Shown here piece by piece: positions 17,284-26,116 of a DNA stretch of 36,945 bases. Location of the stretch: contig CAJXRQ010000028.1 of NCBI GenBank assembly GCA_913060505.1, positions 1 to 36,945 on the forward strand, read 5' to 3'. Position numbers and translations under genes: made by a program. This DNA comes from an uncultured Desulfovibrio sp. Its GTDB lineage: Bacteria; Desulfobacterota; Desulfovibrionia; Desulfovibrionales; Desulfovibrionaceae. How positions within the stretch are numbered: the first letter of the stretch is position 1; every line of letters begins with the position of its first letter. The notes below the pieces were generated by a model. The model worked only from the letters and a program-made list of their open reading frames with translations, was not told where the DNA came from and ran no database searches.

Positions 17284-18135
17284 TTACAGGTCTACGAGTT
17301 CCACCCGCTCCCGGGCAATGTCCCTGCCCAAAAACCGTGTTCCGGTGCGCACGAACCGCTCCACGTCATCCGTGGTCAGGAAATGCGCAGTCCCTGTCTG
17401 ACCGGGATCGGCCAACATGTTGAACTCCTGCAACAGCGAGTCCACCACTTCGGCCGTTGTAGCGGCAGAATCCACAATACGCACTTGGGGTCCGAGCACG
17501 GTTCGGATGGCCGGTTCCAGCAGAGGGAAATGGGTACAGCCCAACACCAGCGAATCTGGGTTCTCCCCCCCGGAATCGGCAAAAAGCGGCTCAAGGTAGC
17601 GGGCGGCAACGGCCTCGGCAATGGGACCGTCTACCCATCCTTCTTCGGCCAGAGACACGAACAGCGGGCAGGCTTGCCCTTTGATGAGCGCATCCGGCCG
17701 GATACGCTCAATGGCGCGATGGTATGCGCCTCCGGCAATAGTGCCTTCGGTCGCCACCACGGCAATGATACCGTTGTGCGAAGCGGCGCAGGCCGCACGG
17801 GCCCCCGGCTCCACCACGCCGACAACGGAAAGCCCCGGAAACGCGGCACGTATTGCGTCCAGCGCCACGGCACTGGCGGTATTGCAGGCCACCACAAGCA
17901 TCTTGACACCTCGACGCACAAGGGCGGAAGCCGCCTGCACAGCATAGCGGCTCACTGTTTGCGGACTTTTGCTGCCATATGGCAGCCGGGCCGTATCGCC
18001 CAGATACAAAATATCCTCGCCGGGCAAACGCTCCTGCAAAGCCTTGAGCACGGTCAATCCGCCGACACCGGAATCGAACATGCCCACAGGCTGCCCCGAA
18101 TCAATATGTATTATGTTGGAATCATCTACTTTCAT
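17284..18135 (-). CDS. murI: Glutamate racemase
   Basis: A 283-residue enzyme that makes D-glutamate for peptidoglycan. The signature GMFDSGVGGLTVL and LYLGDTARLPYGSKS are near the N-terminus. The two catalytic cysteines are in VVACNTASA (Cys84) and LGCTHFPLL (Cys200). VVEPG and VVATEGTI are also conserved. No clear ribosome binding site precedes the ATG at 18135. An in-frame ATG at residue 19 would cut into the active fold, so the longer start is kept. It diverges from yhhQ across a 103-base spacer. Confidence 0.95.
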   Translation of the reverse strand: MKVDDSNIIHIDSGQPVGMFDSGVGGLTVLKALQERLPGEDILYLGDTARLPYGSKSPQTVSRYAVQAASALVRRGVKMLVVACNTASAVALDAIRAAFPGLSVVGVVEPGARAACAASHNGIIAVVATEGTIAGGAYHRAIERIRPDALIKGQACPLFVSLAEEGWVDGPIAEAVAARYLEPLFADSGGENPDSLVLGCTHFPLLEPAIRTVLGPQVRIVDSAATTAEVVDSLLQEFNMLADPGQTGTAHFLTTDDVERFVRTGTRFLGRDIARERVELVDL

Positions 18136-18185
18136 GGTGGAGGGACTGCACCATATTTCCCCTCAAAAACCAAGAACAACCTGTA

Positions 18186-18232
18186 TTGCCCCATCTCCCG
18201 ATTTGACACGGCCGGGAAATGGGGGCAAAGGA
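18186..18232 (+). promoter_or_regulatory. Hairpin abutting the yhhQ ribosome binding site
   Basis: TTGCCCCAT (18186-18194) pairs with ATGGGGGCAA (18219-18228, one bulged G) and TCCCG (18196-18200) pairs with CGGGA (18213-18217), around a 12-base loop. The 3' arm runs straight into the AAAGGA site (18227-18232), so the stem can limit translation of yhhQ. It does not match the short preQ1-I riboswitch pattern that I know. It may be a translational control element or a fold without a ligand. Confidence 0.5.
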
Positions 18233-18238
18233 ACGCCC

Positions 18239-18922
18239 ATGAACGAAATACTCTGGCTTCTCTTTGCGGTCATGGACCTGTGTCTGGTTTTGGCGGTATA
18301 CCGTCTTTTCGGACGCACCGGGCTATTCGCCCTCATCGTCTTCAACCTGTTGCTGTGCAACATTCAGGTCATGAAGACCGTTGAGCTGTTCGGCCTGACC
18401 ACCACGTTGGGAAACATTCTTTATGCCAGCGTATTTCTCTCCACAGACATGCTCAGTGAATTCCATGGCAAAAAGGACGCCAAAAAAGCGGTTCTGCTCG
18501 GGTTCATCGCTCTGGTCATGATGGTGGGCTACATGCAACTTGCCCTCCTGTTCAAACCCGCAGCCGATGACTTTGCCCAGCCGCACCTTGCCGCGCTGTT
18601 CGGATTCATGCCCCGCATCGCCCTTGGAAGCCTTGCCGCCTATCTCGTCTCCCAAATGCACGACATCTGGGTTTTCCATTTCATCAAGGACCGCACCGGA
18701 GAAAAATACCTCTGGCTGCGAAACAACTTGAGCACCATGTCCAGCCAGCTGCTGGATTCTCTGGTTTTCTGCGTCATAGCCTTCCTGGGACTGTTCCCCA
18801 TGAATGTATGGTGGGAAATCGTTGTTTCCACCTATGTAATCAAGCTGGCCGTGGCCGCGCTGGATACGCCGTTCATCTATCTGGCCCGTCGCATGTTCCA
18901 CCGGAACGAAACCCCGGCCTAG
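18239..18922 (+). CDS. yhhQ: Queuosine precursor transporter (YhhQ/VUT family)
   Basis: A 227-residue inner-membrane protein with about six helices. Family features are NIQVMKTVELFGLTTTLGNILYASVFLSTDMLSE, KKDAKKAVLLGF, and the later LRNNLSTMSSQLLDSLVF plus YVIKLAVAALDTPFIYL. It imports preQ0 or preQ1 for queuosine modification of tRNA. The start at 18239 has AAGGA seven bases upstream; an upstream extension of the frame overlaps murI and is rejected. A hairpin touches the ribosome binding site. The next gene begins 51 bases downstream. Confidence 0.88.
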   Translation: MNEILWLLFAVMDLCLVLAVYRLFGRTGLFALIVFNLLLCNIQVMKTVELFGLTTTLGNILYASVFLSTDMLSEFHGKKDAKKAVLLGFIALVMMVGYMQLALLFKPAADDFAQPHLAALFGFMPRIALGSLAAYLVSQMHDIWVFHFIKDRTGEKYLWLRNNLSTMSSQLLDSLVFCVIAFLGLFPMNVWWEIVVSTYVIKLAVAALDTPFIYLARRMFHRNETPA

Positions 18923-18973
18923 CATTTGTGCGGAGCGGGATTTCCCGCATCCCGGGAAGGAGCCGTGCTTTCC

Positions 18974-20029
18974 ATGAAGACCACCCACGACTTCCGAAAA
19001 ATAGGTGTCTGGCAGACGGCCTTTATCGGCGATGCCGTTCTCACCCTGCCGCTGCTGGCGGCCCTGCATGAACGCAACCCAAAGGCCGAGATACACTTTT
19101 GGGTCCGGGCGGGGCTGGAAGAACTGTTTGCGGGTCAGCCCGGCGTTCACGCCGTGCATGGGTTCGACAAACGCGGTACTCACAAGGCCCTAGTACACGC
19201 TGTCCGTCTGGGTCGCCAAATCAGTAAACAGAATTTCGACCTCTGGATATCCGCTCATCGCAGCTTGCGCAGCGCATTGGTGGCCCGCTCAAGCCGTATC
19301 CCGGAGCGCATTGGTTACGACTCCCCCTGGTTCAGCAAGCTGGCCTACACGACCGCCGTGCCACGCCGCTTTGCCGAGCTGGAAGAAATTGAACGCCTGC
19401 ACCAGCTTCTGACTCCATTGGGCATGACCCTGCCTGCGCCGGAAGCCCGCCTCAACCTCCCGGAAAGCGCCAAAAAGCAAGCCGAGTCGATCTGGCACGA
19501 AAACGGATTGACCGGAGACAGGGTTCTGGGCGTCCATCCCGGTTCCACCTGGCCCACCAAATGCTGGCTCCCGGAACATTTTGCCGAAGTTATACGCCAG
19601 GCCGCCAACCAGAGCATAACCGTGCTGGTTTTTGGCGGCCCCAACGAAAAACAGCTGGTGGCAGAGATTATAGAAAAGGCGGGAGGCTGCGGCCGCTACG
19701 TGCACAACATGGCCGGCAAGCTGTCTCTTGTGGAACTGGCTGCGGTCATTGGCCGTCTTGAAGCCTGCCTGACCAATGATTCCGGCCCCATGCATCTGGC
19801 ATGGACGCAGGGTGTCCCTCTGGTCTCCCTTTTCGGTCCCACGGTCCGTTCTCTTGGGTTCTTCCCTCGCGGGGATCGTTCCACTGTTCTGGAAACCGAA
19901 CTGGACTGTCGCCCCTGCGGTCTGCATGGTCCCAAACGCTGTCCAAAGGGCCATCACGAGTGCATGAAAGCCATCACTCCCACCATGGTATGGGATGCCT
20001 TGGCACCCCTCTTTGAAGAACACCACTGA
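18974..20029 (+). CDS. Family 9 glycosyltransferase, heptosyltransferase-like
   Basis: About 351 residues. The N-terminus has GVWQTAFIGDAVLTLPLLAAL, where the usual G-D-x-x-x-x-x-P motif binds the donor. The C-terminal half has VLGVHPGSTWPTKCWLPEHF and LTNDSGPMHLAWTQGVP, the classic ADP-heptose:LPS heptosyltransferase signatures, and a Cys-containing end (LDCRPCGLHGPKRCP) common in heptosyltransferase II. It likely adds heptose to the LPS inner core. ATG at 18974 is used, with AAGGAG about eleven bases upstream; GTG at 18965 is also possible. It sits downstream of yhhQ without an evident terminator. Confidence 0.88.
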   Translation: MKTTHDFRKIGVWQTAFIGDAVLTLPLLAALHERNPKAEIHFWVRAGLEELFAGQPGVHAVHGFDKRGTHKALVHAVRLGRQISKQNFDLWISAHRSLRSALVARSSRIPERIGYDSPWFSKLAYTTAVPRRFAELEEIERLHQLLTPLGMTLPAPEARLNLPESAKKQAESIWHENGLTGDRVLGVHPGSTWPTKCWLPEHFAEVIRQAANQSITVLVFGGPNEKQLVAEIIEKAGGCGRYVHNMAGKLSLVELAAVIGRLEACLTNDSGPMHLAWTQGVPLVSLFGPTVRSLGFFPRGDRSTVLETELDCRPCGLHGPKRCPKGHHECMKAITPTMVWDALAPLFEEHH

Positions 20030-20048
20030 ACAAATCTTCACCATCCCC

Positions 20049-20076
20049 TTGAATCCCGGGCACAATAAGGTATTGT
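20049..20076 (+). promoter_or_regulatory. Possible sigma-70 promoter for the DUF4079 gene
   Basis: TTGAAT (20049-20054), 16 bases, TATTGT (20071-20076), ending 31 bases before the ATG. Both boxes match four to five of six consensus bases. Confidence 0.35.
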
Positions 20077-20107
20077 TGTCTACAAACCACAATCCCTTGG
20101 AGGCACC

Positions 20108-20530
20108 ATGCTCTGGTTTCATCCCCTGCTTCAAGCTGTCGCGACACTGCTGGCTCTGCACGTAGCCTATCTTGGTATGGAGCGCTTTTTCGGACGCCAT
20201 ATGAGCGCCCGGCGAACATTTCTCTGGAAACGCCACGTGCGTCTCGGACTCATTGTTGTTCTGCTCTGGGCGGGAGGAATGATGGGAGGATTGTTCATGG
20301 CCCGAATGTCATGGTCGACCAACTTCGTGACCGGGAGCCACTACAAAGTGGCCTTTGTCATGCTGCCGTTCATGATTTTCAGTTTGAGTTCCGGACTGTT
20401 CATGGACAAAGCCAAAAAGAAACGCACCTTGCTGCCTCTTCTCCATGGCGCAAGCGGCCTCGTGCTGTTGGGTATGGCTATTTATCAGGTTTTTTCCGGT
20501 TGGGGAGTGGTTCAGGACTTCCTGCTCTAA
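20108..20530 (+). CDS. DUF4079-like four-helix membrane protein
   Basis: A 140-residue protein with four predicted helices (about 8-24, 44-65, 80-98 and 112-130). Histidines at 5, 18, 43, 78 and 113 sit at or near helix ends, a pattern like small b-type cytochromes of the b561 group and like DUF4079. Heme binding is possible but not shown. GGAGG lies four bases before the ATG. It has its own possible promoter and converges on the HDOD gene. Confidence 0.6.
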   Translation: MLWFHPLLQAVATLLALHVAYLGMERFFGRHMSARRTFLWKRHVRLGLIVVLLWAGGMMGGLFMARMSWSTNFVTGSHYKVAFVMLPFMIFSLSSGLFMDKAKKKRTLLPLLHGASGLVLLGMAIYQVFSGWGVVQDFLL

Positions 20531-20589
20531 AAGCTGGACCACAAAACCGCAACGCTCTCCAACAAGGAGAAGTCACGGCACGCTGTTTC

Positions 20590-21798
20590 CTAGAAAAAAG
20601 CGCGCTGTATCTGATCGATCTGCTCATCGTGCGCCGTAACGGCATCACGAATGAAATTGACGTCCAGCCCGAGCGTTTCCCAGGCCTGTTCGGCAATGCC
20701 GGGCATCACGTACATGCCGCCTTCGGAAATGCCCACAGCATTGGCCATGTTGTCGGCCACGTTGATAATGGCCGGTCCCAGTGGATCAGGAAAAGTCATG
20801 GGATCGTGGTGATGATTGATGATTGATGACAATCCTTGCGGAAACTTCCAGGATTCCAACAGATAGCGGCTAACGTCCGTATGACTGAAACCGATCACCT
20901 CCAACTCGGCCTCATTCAGTGGAATGCTGTTCTCCCGGGCAAAAAGCATGGCCTCACGTGAGGCGTACGGAATCTTTTTGAACATGATCAACCGCCCGAC
21001 GTCGTGCAGCAACCCGGCCACGAAGAGCCGCTCCGCCTGCAAGCCACTCTGTTGTTCTGCCAACAGACGCGCAAAGATGCCGCAGGAGATGGAATGACGC
21101 CAGAATTGTTCCATGCTGACGAGTTCGTGCGGGATGTCCTTGAAATAACTGATGGTGGAAACGCCAAGGGCCAGCGAGGAAAGCTCCTGTCCTCCCACGA
21201 GGGCCACGGCCCGGCTGATGGAATCGATGGAGGAGGTGAACCCGTAGAACGGACTGTTCACCAGCTTCAGCAACTTGGCGGAAAGCCCCACGTCCGTGCT
21301 GACAACTTTGGCGAGCCTGTCTGCGGAAACATTCGGAGAATCAAGCACTTCACGGATACGAAAATACATGTCCGGGAAACTTGCCAGATCGGTTTCGTGT
21401 TTGACGATGTCTTCAGGACCGCCCATGTCCTTGAGAAAAAGATCATCAAGATGTTCCACCGTCTGAGCACGGCGGGTCTCCGGCGAGGGCAGCTTCCATC
21501 CTGAAGCCACGGCCATGGCCGTCCTGTCCAGGGAAATTCGAAACAGCTCCAGCATGGGAGCATAGTCGGGGTTGACGTACAGATAAAAGTCCCTGACATA
21601 CCCCTCCACGGCACGAACCATCTCCGCGTCCAGCTCCATTAGGGGAGGGGCCACATCCACTTCCTCGATGCCCGCGCGCGCAAGCATCCGAATATGCCTG
21701 TCATCCAACTCAAGGCCTCCGGGTAACAGCATTCGCCCGTCCCGCGTCTTGAGATCGGCTGACAGAATCATCCCTGATTTCAGCTCGTCAATGCGCAT
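20590..21798 (-). CDS. HDOD domain signalling protein
   Basis: A 402-residue cytosolic protein. Residues 1-50 form the small N-terminal domain often found before HD-GYP or HDOD modules (MRIDELKSGMILSADLKTRDG). The HDOD domain follows: SADRLAKVVSTDVGLSAKLLKLVNSPFYG, then AVALVGGQELSSLALG and FVAGLLHDVGRLIMFK. The ending INHHHDP...VADNMANAVG is typical. HDOD proteins act in signal relay, and most lack known enzyme activity although this one keeps an H-D pair. It starts 24 bases after cheR and belongs with it. Confidence 0.85.
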   Translation of the reverse strand: MRIDELKSGMILSADLKTRDGRMLLPGGLELDDRHIRMLARAGIEEVDVAPPLMELDAEMVRAVEGYVRDFYLYVNPDYAPMLELFRISLDRTAMAVASGWKLPSPETRRAQTVEHLDDLFLKDMGGPEDIVKHETDLASFPDMYFRIREVLDSPNVSADRLAKVVSTDVGLSAKLLKLVNSPFYGFTSSIDSISRAVALVGGQELSSLALGVSTISYFKDIPHELVSMEQFWRHSISCGIFARLLAEQQSGLQAERLFVAGLLHDVGRLIMFKKIPYASREAMLFARENSIPLNEAELEVIGFSHTDVSRYLLESWKFPQGLSSIINHHHDPMTFPDPLGPAIINVADNMANAVGISEGGMYVMPGIAEQAWETLGLDVNFIRDAVTAHDEQIDQIQRAFF

Positions 21799-21822
21799 TC
21801 CTTTGCTATCCTCCCCGCTCCC

Positions 21823-22695
21823 CTATTCCTTTTTGTAGGCGATGGTGCCGGGATGAAACTCCGGCTTGAAGGCCTTGGTGATCTTGTGCAGCGATTCCGA
21901 ATGGCCGAGCAAGAGGTATCCACCCGGCATGAGATTGTCGTAAAACGCGTTGATCACTCGCTTCTTCATGTCCTCGTCAAAGTATATGATCACGTTCCGG
22001 CAAAATACGATGTGCGAACGTGGAATCCTCTTCAAGGCAAGAGGGTCGTTCAGGTTCATGAGTCGGAAATCCACCAGTTTCGCGACCTCTGGTTTTATCC
22101 GCAATCCTCCGGCCTCATTGATGAAATACTTCTTCTTGATCGCTTCAGGCGTGGTCTTCATGGCATAATCGTTATAAACCCCCTCCCGGGCCTTATTGAT
22201 CATGGCCATGGAAATATCATTGGCGTTGATGCGGATATTCCAGCGGGCGGCGTCCATGCCAAGCAGTTCGAACAGTAAAATGGCCAGGGTATAAGGCTCT
22301 TCCCCGGAGGAACATCCGGCTGACCAGATATTCAAGTCCTTTTTTCCCTGTTTTCGAATATCAGCCACCAACGGAGAAAGCACCTTGTCGGTGAAGGCCT
22401 CCAACTGCTTCGTATCGCGATAAAAACTTGTTTCGTTGGTGGTAATCATTTCGAACAGCCGAATCATTTCTTCCTTCCGGCTCGAATCGAATTTCAGAAA
22501 CTTGTGATAATCTCCAAAGCTGTTCAGCCCCAATTCCTGCAACCGCTTCCTGAAACGACTCTCAAAAAGATACTTGCGCTTTTGATCGACAAATATGCCG
22601 CTTTTTTCATAAATGAAATCACGCAGCTGAACGAATTCTTCATCTGTTATGGAAATTCCCTTGCGCAGAGAAATGGAACTTGAAAACAGGGACAT
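21823..22695 (-). CDS. cheR: CheR-type protein-glutamate methyltransferase
   Basis: A 290-residue enzyme. The N-terminal CheR helix domain (ITDEEFVQLRDFIYEKSGIFV) is followed by the S-adenosylmethionine domain, with TTNETSFYRD, IWSAGCSSGEEPYTLAILL, INANDISMAMINKAREGVY and the active-site stretch FCRNVIIYFD. CheR methylates glutamates of chemoreceptors. AAGGA precedes the ATG at 22695. No chemoreceptor, CheA or CheW is in the window, and its partner is the HDOD gene behind it, so its target is open. It diverges from the hybrid kinase at 22930. Confidence 0.92.
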   Translation of the reverse strand: MSLFSSSISLRKGISITDEEFVQLRDFIYEKSGIFVDQKRKYLFESRFRKRLQELGLNSFGDYHKFLKFDSSRKEEMIRLFEMITTNETSFYRDTKQLEAFTDKVLSPLVADIRKQGKKDLNIWSAGCSSGEEPYTLAILLFELLGMDAARWNIRINANDISMAMINKAREGVYNDYAMKTTPEAIKKKYFINEAGGLRIKPEVAKLVDFRLMNLNDPLALKRIPRSHIVFCRNVIIYFDEDMKKRVINAFYDNLMPGGYLLLGHSESLHKITKAFKPEFHPGTIAYKKE

Positions 22696-22929
22696 TCAAT
22701 TTCCTTTTACGGGTTGCCTTCAATAAAAACAGGCCTCTCCCCGGATTTACTATCGACTTAATCGGAAAATGGCAATTCCCGCCCTGTAGCATTCGTAATT
22801 GGGCAGAAAAGAAGAGGCGTTGCCTATGATCTGAGATTAAATTGGGCCTTCTTGCAATTATATGCTCTTCTGCATTCCGGATTTTTCAGGTAAAGACCTG
22901 TCCAGAATCTTAGAAAAGGAACAGACCCT

Positions 22930-24984
22930 ATGGCAAAAACAGAAATCACAGACGTACAAACCCTTTCCAAACTCAACGCCCTGTTTTGCGACTTGGGGAC
23001 TGATCCGGACAAAAACATCCGAAAAATAGTTCATGCCACCGGCGAAATTCTCAGCGGAGTTTGCGCGCTGTTCAACAGGCTGGATTACAAACAGGAATCC
23101 CTCTGTTCCTGGGCCGCGCACAACGCACCGTCCGACATGCCTCACAGCGATGCCCCGCAAGGACATATCTGCTACGAAGGGACCATTGCCGGTCAGGATG
23201 GACCATTGGTCGTTTCCGACATATTGGAAACACAATACGCAGAAAGCGATCCATATGTAAAACGTTATAATTTGCGCAGTTATCTCGGCCATCCAGTACG
23301 GCTGCAAGACAAGGCCATAGGAGCCCTGTGCATCGTGGACATCAAGCCAAGGGACTTTTCCCTTCAGGAAGTGGAAACCATAACCACATTGGCCAAGGCC
23401 ATCTCTCTGGAGGAAGAACGCAAACATATCCAAAGCGGATTCGACAACTCCCGCGCCATGCTGGAGGAAATGCAGAGCCTTGCATCCATTGGCGGATGGG
23501 AGGCCAATCCCGTCACTCTTGAAAGCACCTGGACTCCCGAAGTCTTCCGTATTCTGGAGCTGCCAGGTCCGAATCCACCTTCCGGCATTGAATTGATGGA
23601 ACTTTGCGCCCACGCACATGACCGCAGAAAGGTGCTGGCGGCAATGCAACGGGTACGCCGCGGTCAAAGTCCGCAAACAGTGGAAATACAAATCAATACA
23701 TCCGAGGGAAACCTCAAGTGGATCAGGGCTTCGGCCCGTGCCCACACCAGCAACGGCATTGTCCGCAGCATTTTCGGATCCGTGCAGGACATCACCATGG
23801 CCAAGAATGCCGAACACACGCTCAAACGGGCACGGGATGAAGCCGAAGCCGCCAGTGTGGCAAAAACCGAATTTCTGGCCAACATGAGCCACGAGGTCCG
23901 CACCCCCCTCAACGGCGTTCTGGGGATGCTGCAACTGGCGCTCAGAACCGAACTGGATCAGGAACAGCGGGAATACATCGACATCGCTCTCCATTCCTGT
24001 CGCGGCCTGTTAACCATCATCAACGACCTGCTGGACCTTTCCAAAATCGAGGCCGGAAAAATCACCCTGGCCCGCGACAACGTGGATCTGCCCAGCAGCA
24101 TCAACGCCGTGGTGCAAGGCTTCCGGCATCAGGTTGCGGACAAGGACCTGAGCCTCAGTTATTCACTGGACAGCCGTATTCCCGATAACCTTGTGGGCGA
24201 CAATGGCCGCATCCGTCAAATTCTCTACAACCTCGTGGGCAACGCCGTGAAGTTCACCCCCAAGGGAACCGTACGGCTCGACGTGACCCCCCTGGCGCGC
24301 AATAAGAATACCGCGCACATACTTTTTTCCATTTCCGACACGGGCGTAGGCATACCGGACGAAGCCATGGAGCGCATTTTCGAACCCTTCGAACAGGCCT
24401 CGACCAATCTGACCAGCTCGGTCCGCGGTACCGGCCTCGGTCTGGGAATCGTCCGCAAGCTGGTTCATCTCATGGGCGGAACCCTGACGCTTGTCAGCGA
24501 GCAGGGCAAAGGGACTACCATCTATGCCTCCATCCCGTTCGGCCTTTTGGATACACAGGAGAATGCCTCTCTCAGCCCGGCCGTCCGGTCCAAAGAGCCC
24601 GGCCTGAGCATCCTGCTGGTGGAAGACAATCCGCTCAACCGCACGGCTCCCAAACTTTTTCTCGAAAAACTCGGCAATACGGTCCAATGGGCGGAAAACG
24701 GCAAGCTGGCACTCAAAGCCATGCAGGATCACCGCTTTGACGTGGTCTTCATGGATCTGGAAATGCCGCAGATGGACGGCATTGAAACCACGCGCCACAT
24801 CAGGTCTTCCACGGACATGGCCACACCGAACACGGTTCCGGTCATCGCCATCACCGCATTCGCCTTTCCTGCGGATCGAAAACGTTGCTTCGACGCCGGG
24901 ATGGACGCCTTTTTGACCAAGCCTGTAGACTTCAAGGAACTGGAACAAATCGTCCGCAGTATTCGCAAGGCCCCGGGACGCTGA
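22930..24984 (+). CDS. Cytosolic GAF-PAS hybrid histidine kinase with receiver domain
   Basis: A 684-residue protein without membrane helices. Domains in order: GAF (about 10-165), PAS (about 185-295, ending with its PAC part [14 protein letters not shown]), HisKA with phospho-acceptor His321 in [15 protein letters not shown], and HATPase_c with [19 protein letters not shown] and RGTGLGLGI. The receiver domain is about 558-680, with acceptor Asp609 in [13 protein letters not shown] and Lys664. It should sense a cytosolic signal and pass phosphate to its own receiver; an HPt partner is not nearby. AAAAGGA lies nine bases before the ATG. It diverges from cheR across 234 bases, where I could not identify a firm promoter. 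Confidence 0.93.
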   Translation: MAKTEITDVQTLSKLNALFCDLGTDPDKNIRKIVHATGEILSGVCALFNRLDYKQESLCSWAAHNAPSDMPHSDAPQGHICYEGTIAGQDGPLVVSDILETQYAESDPYVKRYNLRSYLGHPVRLQDKAIGALCIVDIKPRDFSLQEVETITTLAKAISLEEERKHIQSGFDNSRAMLEEMQSLASIGGWEANPVTLESTWTPEVFRILELPGPNPPSGIELMELCAHAHDRRKVLAAMQRVRRGQSPQTVEIQINTSEGNLKWIRASARAHTSNGIVRSIFGSVQDITMAKNAEHTLKRARDEAEAASVAKTEFLANMSHEVRTPLNGVLGMLQLALRTELDQEQREYIDIALHSCRGLLTIINDLLDLSKIEAGKITLARDNVDLPSSINAVVQGFRHQVADKDLSLSYSLDSRIPDNLVGDNGRIRQILYNLVGNAVKFTPKGTVRLDVTPLARNKNTAHILFSISDTGVGIPDEAMERIFEPFEQASTNLTSSVRGTGLGLGIVRKLVHLMGGTLTLVSEQGKGTTIYASIPFGLLDTQENASLSPAVRSKEPGLSILLVEDNPLNRTAPKLFLEKLGNTVQWAENGKLALKAMQDHRFDVVFMDLEMPQMDGIETTRHIRSSTDMATPNTVPVIAITAFAFPADRKRCFDAGMDAFLTKPVDFKELEQIVRSIRKAPGR

Positions 24985-24985
24985 C

Positions 24986-25015
24986 AAAAAAGACCCCGAA
25001 AAACTCCGGGGTCTT
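24986..25015 (-). terminator. Rho-independent terminator of ptb-buk
   Basis: AAGACCCC (24990-24997) pairs with GGGGTCTT (25008-25015), extended by one G-C pair. On the minus strand a run of six T follows, the last two inside the stem arm. It lies about 20 bases after the buk stop. It can also end the plus-strand kinase gene, which stops five bases before the stem. Confidence 0.85.
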
Positions 25016-25036
25016 GAAAATCCAAAATGATACCAC

Positions 25037-26116
25037 CTATCCGGCGTACGTGCGGATAATCTCGTCTCCGCTCAACGCCATGCACGCGCCCAGCGCAAGT
25101 GCTGCCATTTCCACGCTTCCCGGAACCACCTCCACGGGAGCCATGCAGGAAAGCATGCGGGTGAGTTCCTTGACCAGAGCCGTACTGTGGGCCATGCCCC
25201 CTGTCAGAACAATCGCATCAAGCCGCTCCTGCTGGCCATCGAGCGCGGCCGGGATCATGCTTCCCACGTGCTTGGCAATGCTGTAAGCCATGGCTTTGAA
25301 GATGGCGGTACATTTTTCATCCCCCTCGCCCATGCGCTGCTCCACTTCACGCATGTCGTTGGTTCCGATGTGCGCCCACAAGCCGCCTTCCCGCAACACG
25401 GCCAAACGCAAGGATTCAAAACTTTCGCCGTTGTGCATACGCTCCAGCACGGGCAGCACCGGCAACGTTCCGGTGCGCTCCGGGGTGAACGGGCCTTCGC
25501 CATCCAAGCCGTTGGTAACGTCCACAACCCGACCCCTGCGGTGTGCCCCGACCGACACGCCGCCGCCCATATGCGCCACCACCAGACAACAGTCTTCATA
25601 CTTGCGGCCCGTCAACCGCATGGCTCTGCGGCCGGCTCCGCGCTGGTTCAGGGCATGGAAGACACTGCGCCGCTCCAACCCCGGCATACCCGTAATCCGG
25701 GCACGATCATCCATTTCATCCGTGACCACGGGATCCACGGTATAGGCTGGAACGGCCCACTCCTGAGCCAAATCCCACGTCAAAAGCACGCCAAGATTAC
25801 AGGGATGGGAGCCATACCTGTTGCTTTTCAAATCATCCAACATTTTGTCAGACACTTCGTAAACACCGCCCTCCAAAGGCGCCAGAAGCCCGCCTCGCCC
25901 AACGACAGCATCCACTTTGGAGCCATCCACACCCTGTTCAGCCAACACAGCCTCAATGCCTTTCATGCGCAGCGGGGACTGCCCTTCCACGTTGCCGCAA
26001 GCGGCCAGATCTTCCTTCGAGTGTTGCAGTTCCTTTTCAAAAAGCTCTTCCCGTTCCCGGAACAAAGCCAGTTTGGTGGAGGTGGAACCGGGATTGATCA
26101 CGAATACGGTACTCAT
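25037..26116 (-). CDS. buk: Butyrate kinase
   Basis: A 359-residue ASKHA-fold kinase of the acetate/butyrate kinase family. It begins STVFVINPGSTSTKLALF, the phosphate-binding loop. VVAHMGGGVSVGAHRRGRVVDVTN is the family signature, and DAIVLTGGMAHS is the adenosine site. It turns butyryl phosphate (or a branched acyl phosphate) and ADP into the acid and ATP. The start overlaps the ptb stop as ATGA, with AGGAG upstream, so the two are translationally coupled. Confidence 0.92.
   Translation of the reverse strand: MSTVFVINPGSTSTKLALFREREELFEKELQHSKEDLAACGNVEGQSPLRMKGIEAVLAEQGVDGSKVDAVVGRGGLLAPLEGGVYEVSDKMLDDLKSNRYGSHPCNLGVLLTWDLAQEWAVPAYTVDPVVTDEMDDRARITGMPGLERRSVFHALNQRGAGRRAMRLTGRKYEDCCLVVAHMGGGVSVGAHRRGRVVDVTNGLDGEGPFTPERTGTLPVLPVLERMHNGESFESLRLAVLREGGLWAHIGTNDMREVEQRMGEGDEKCTAIFKAMAYSIAKHVGSMIPAALDGQQERLDAIVLTGGMAHSTALVKELTRMLSCMAPVEVVPGSVEMAALALGACMALSGDEIIRTYAG

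Noticed and set aside
20809..20832. Short tandem repeat GATTGAT
   Set aside because: It encodes the conserved I-I-N-H-H-H-D-P part of the HDOD protein, so codon content explains it.
22696..22929. Sigma-54 or sigma-28 promoter between cheR and the hybrid kinase
   Set aside because: TGGCAATTCCC and GTCGATAG resemble parts of such promoters, but the second element or the spacing is missing.
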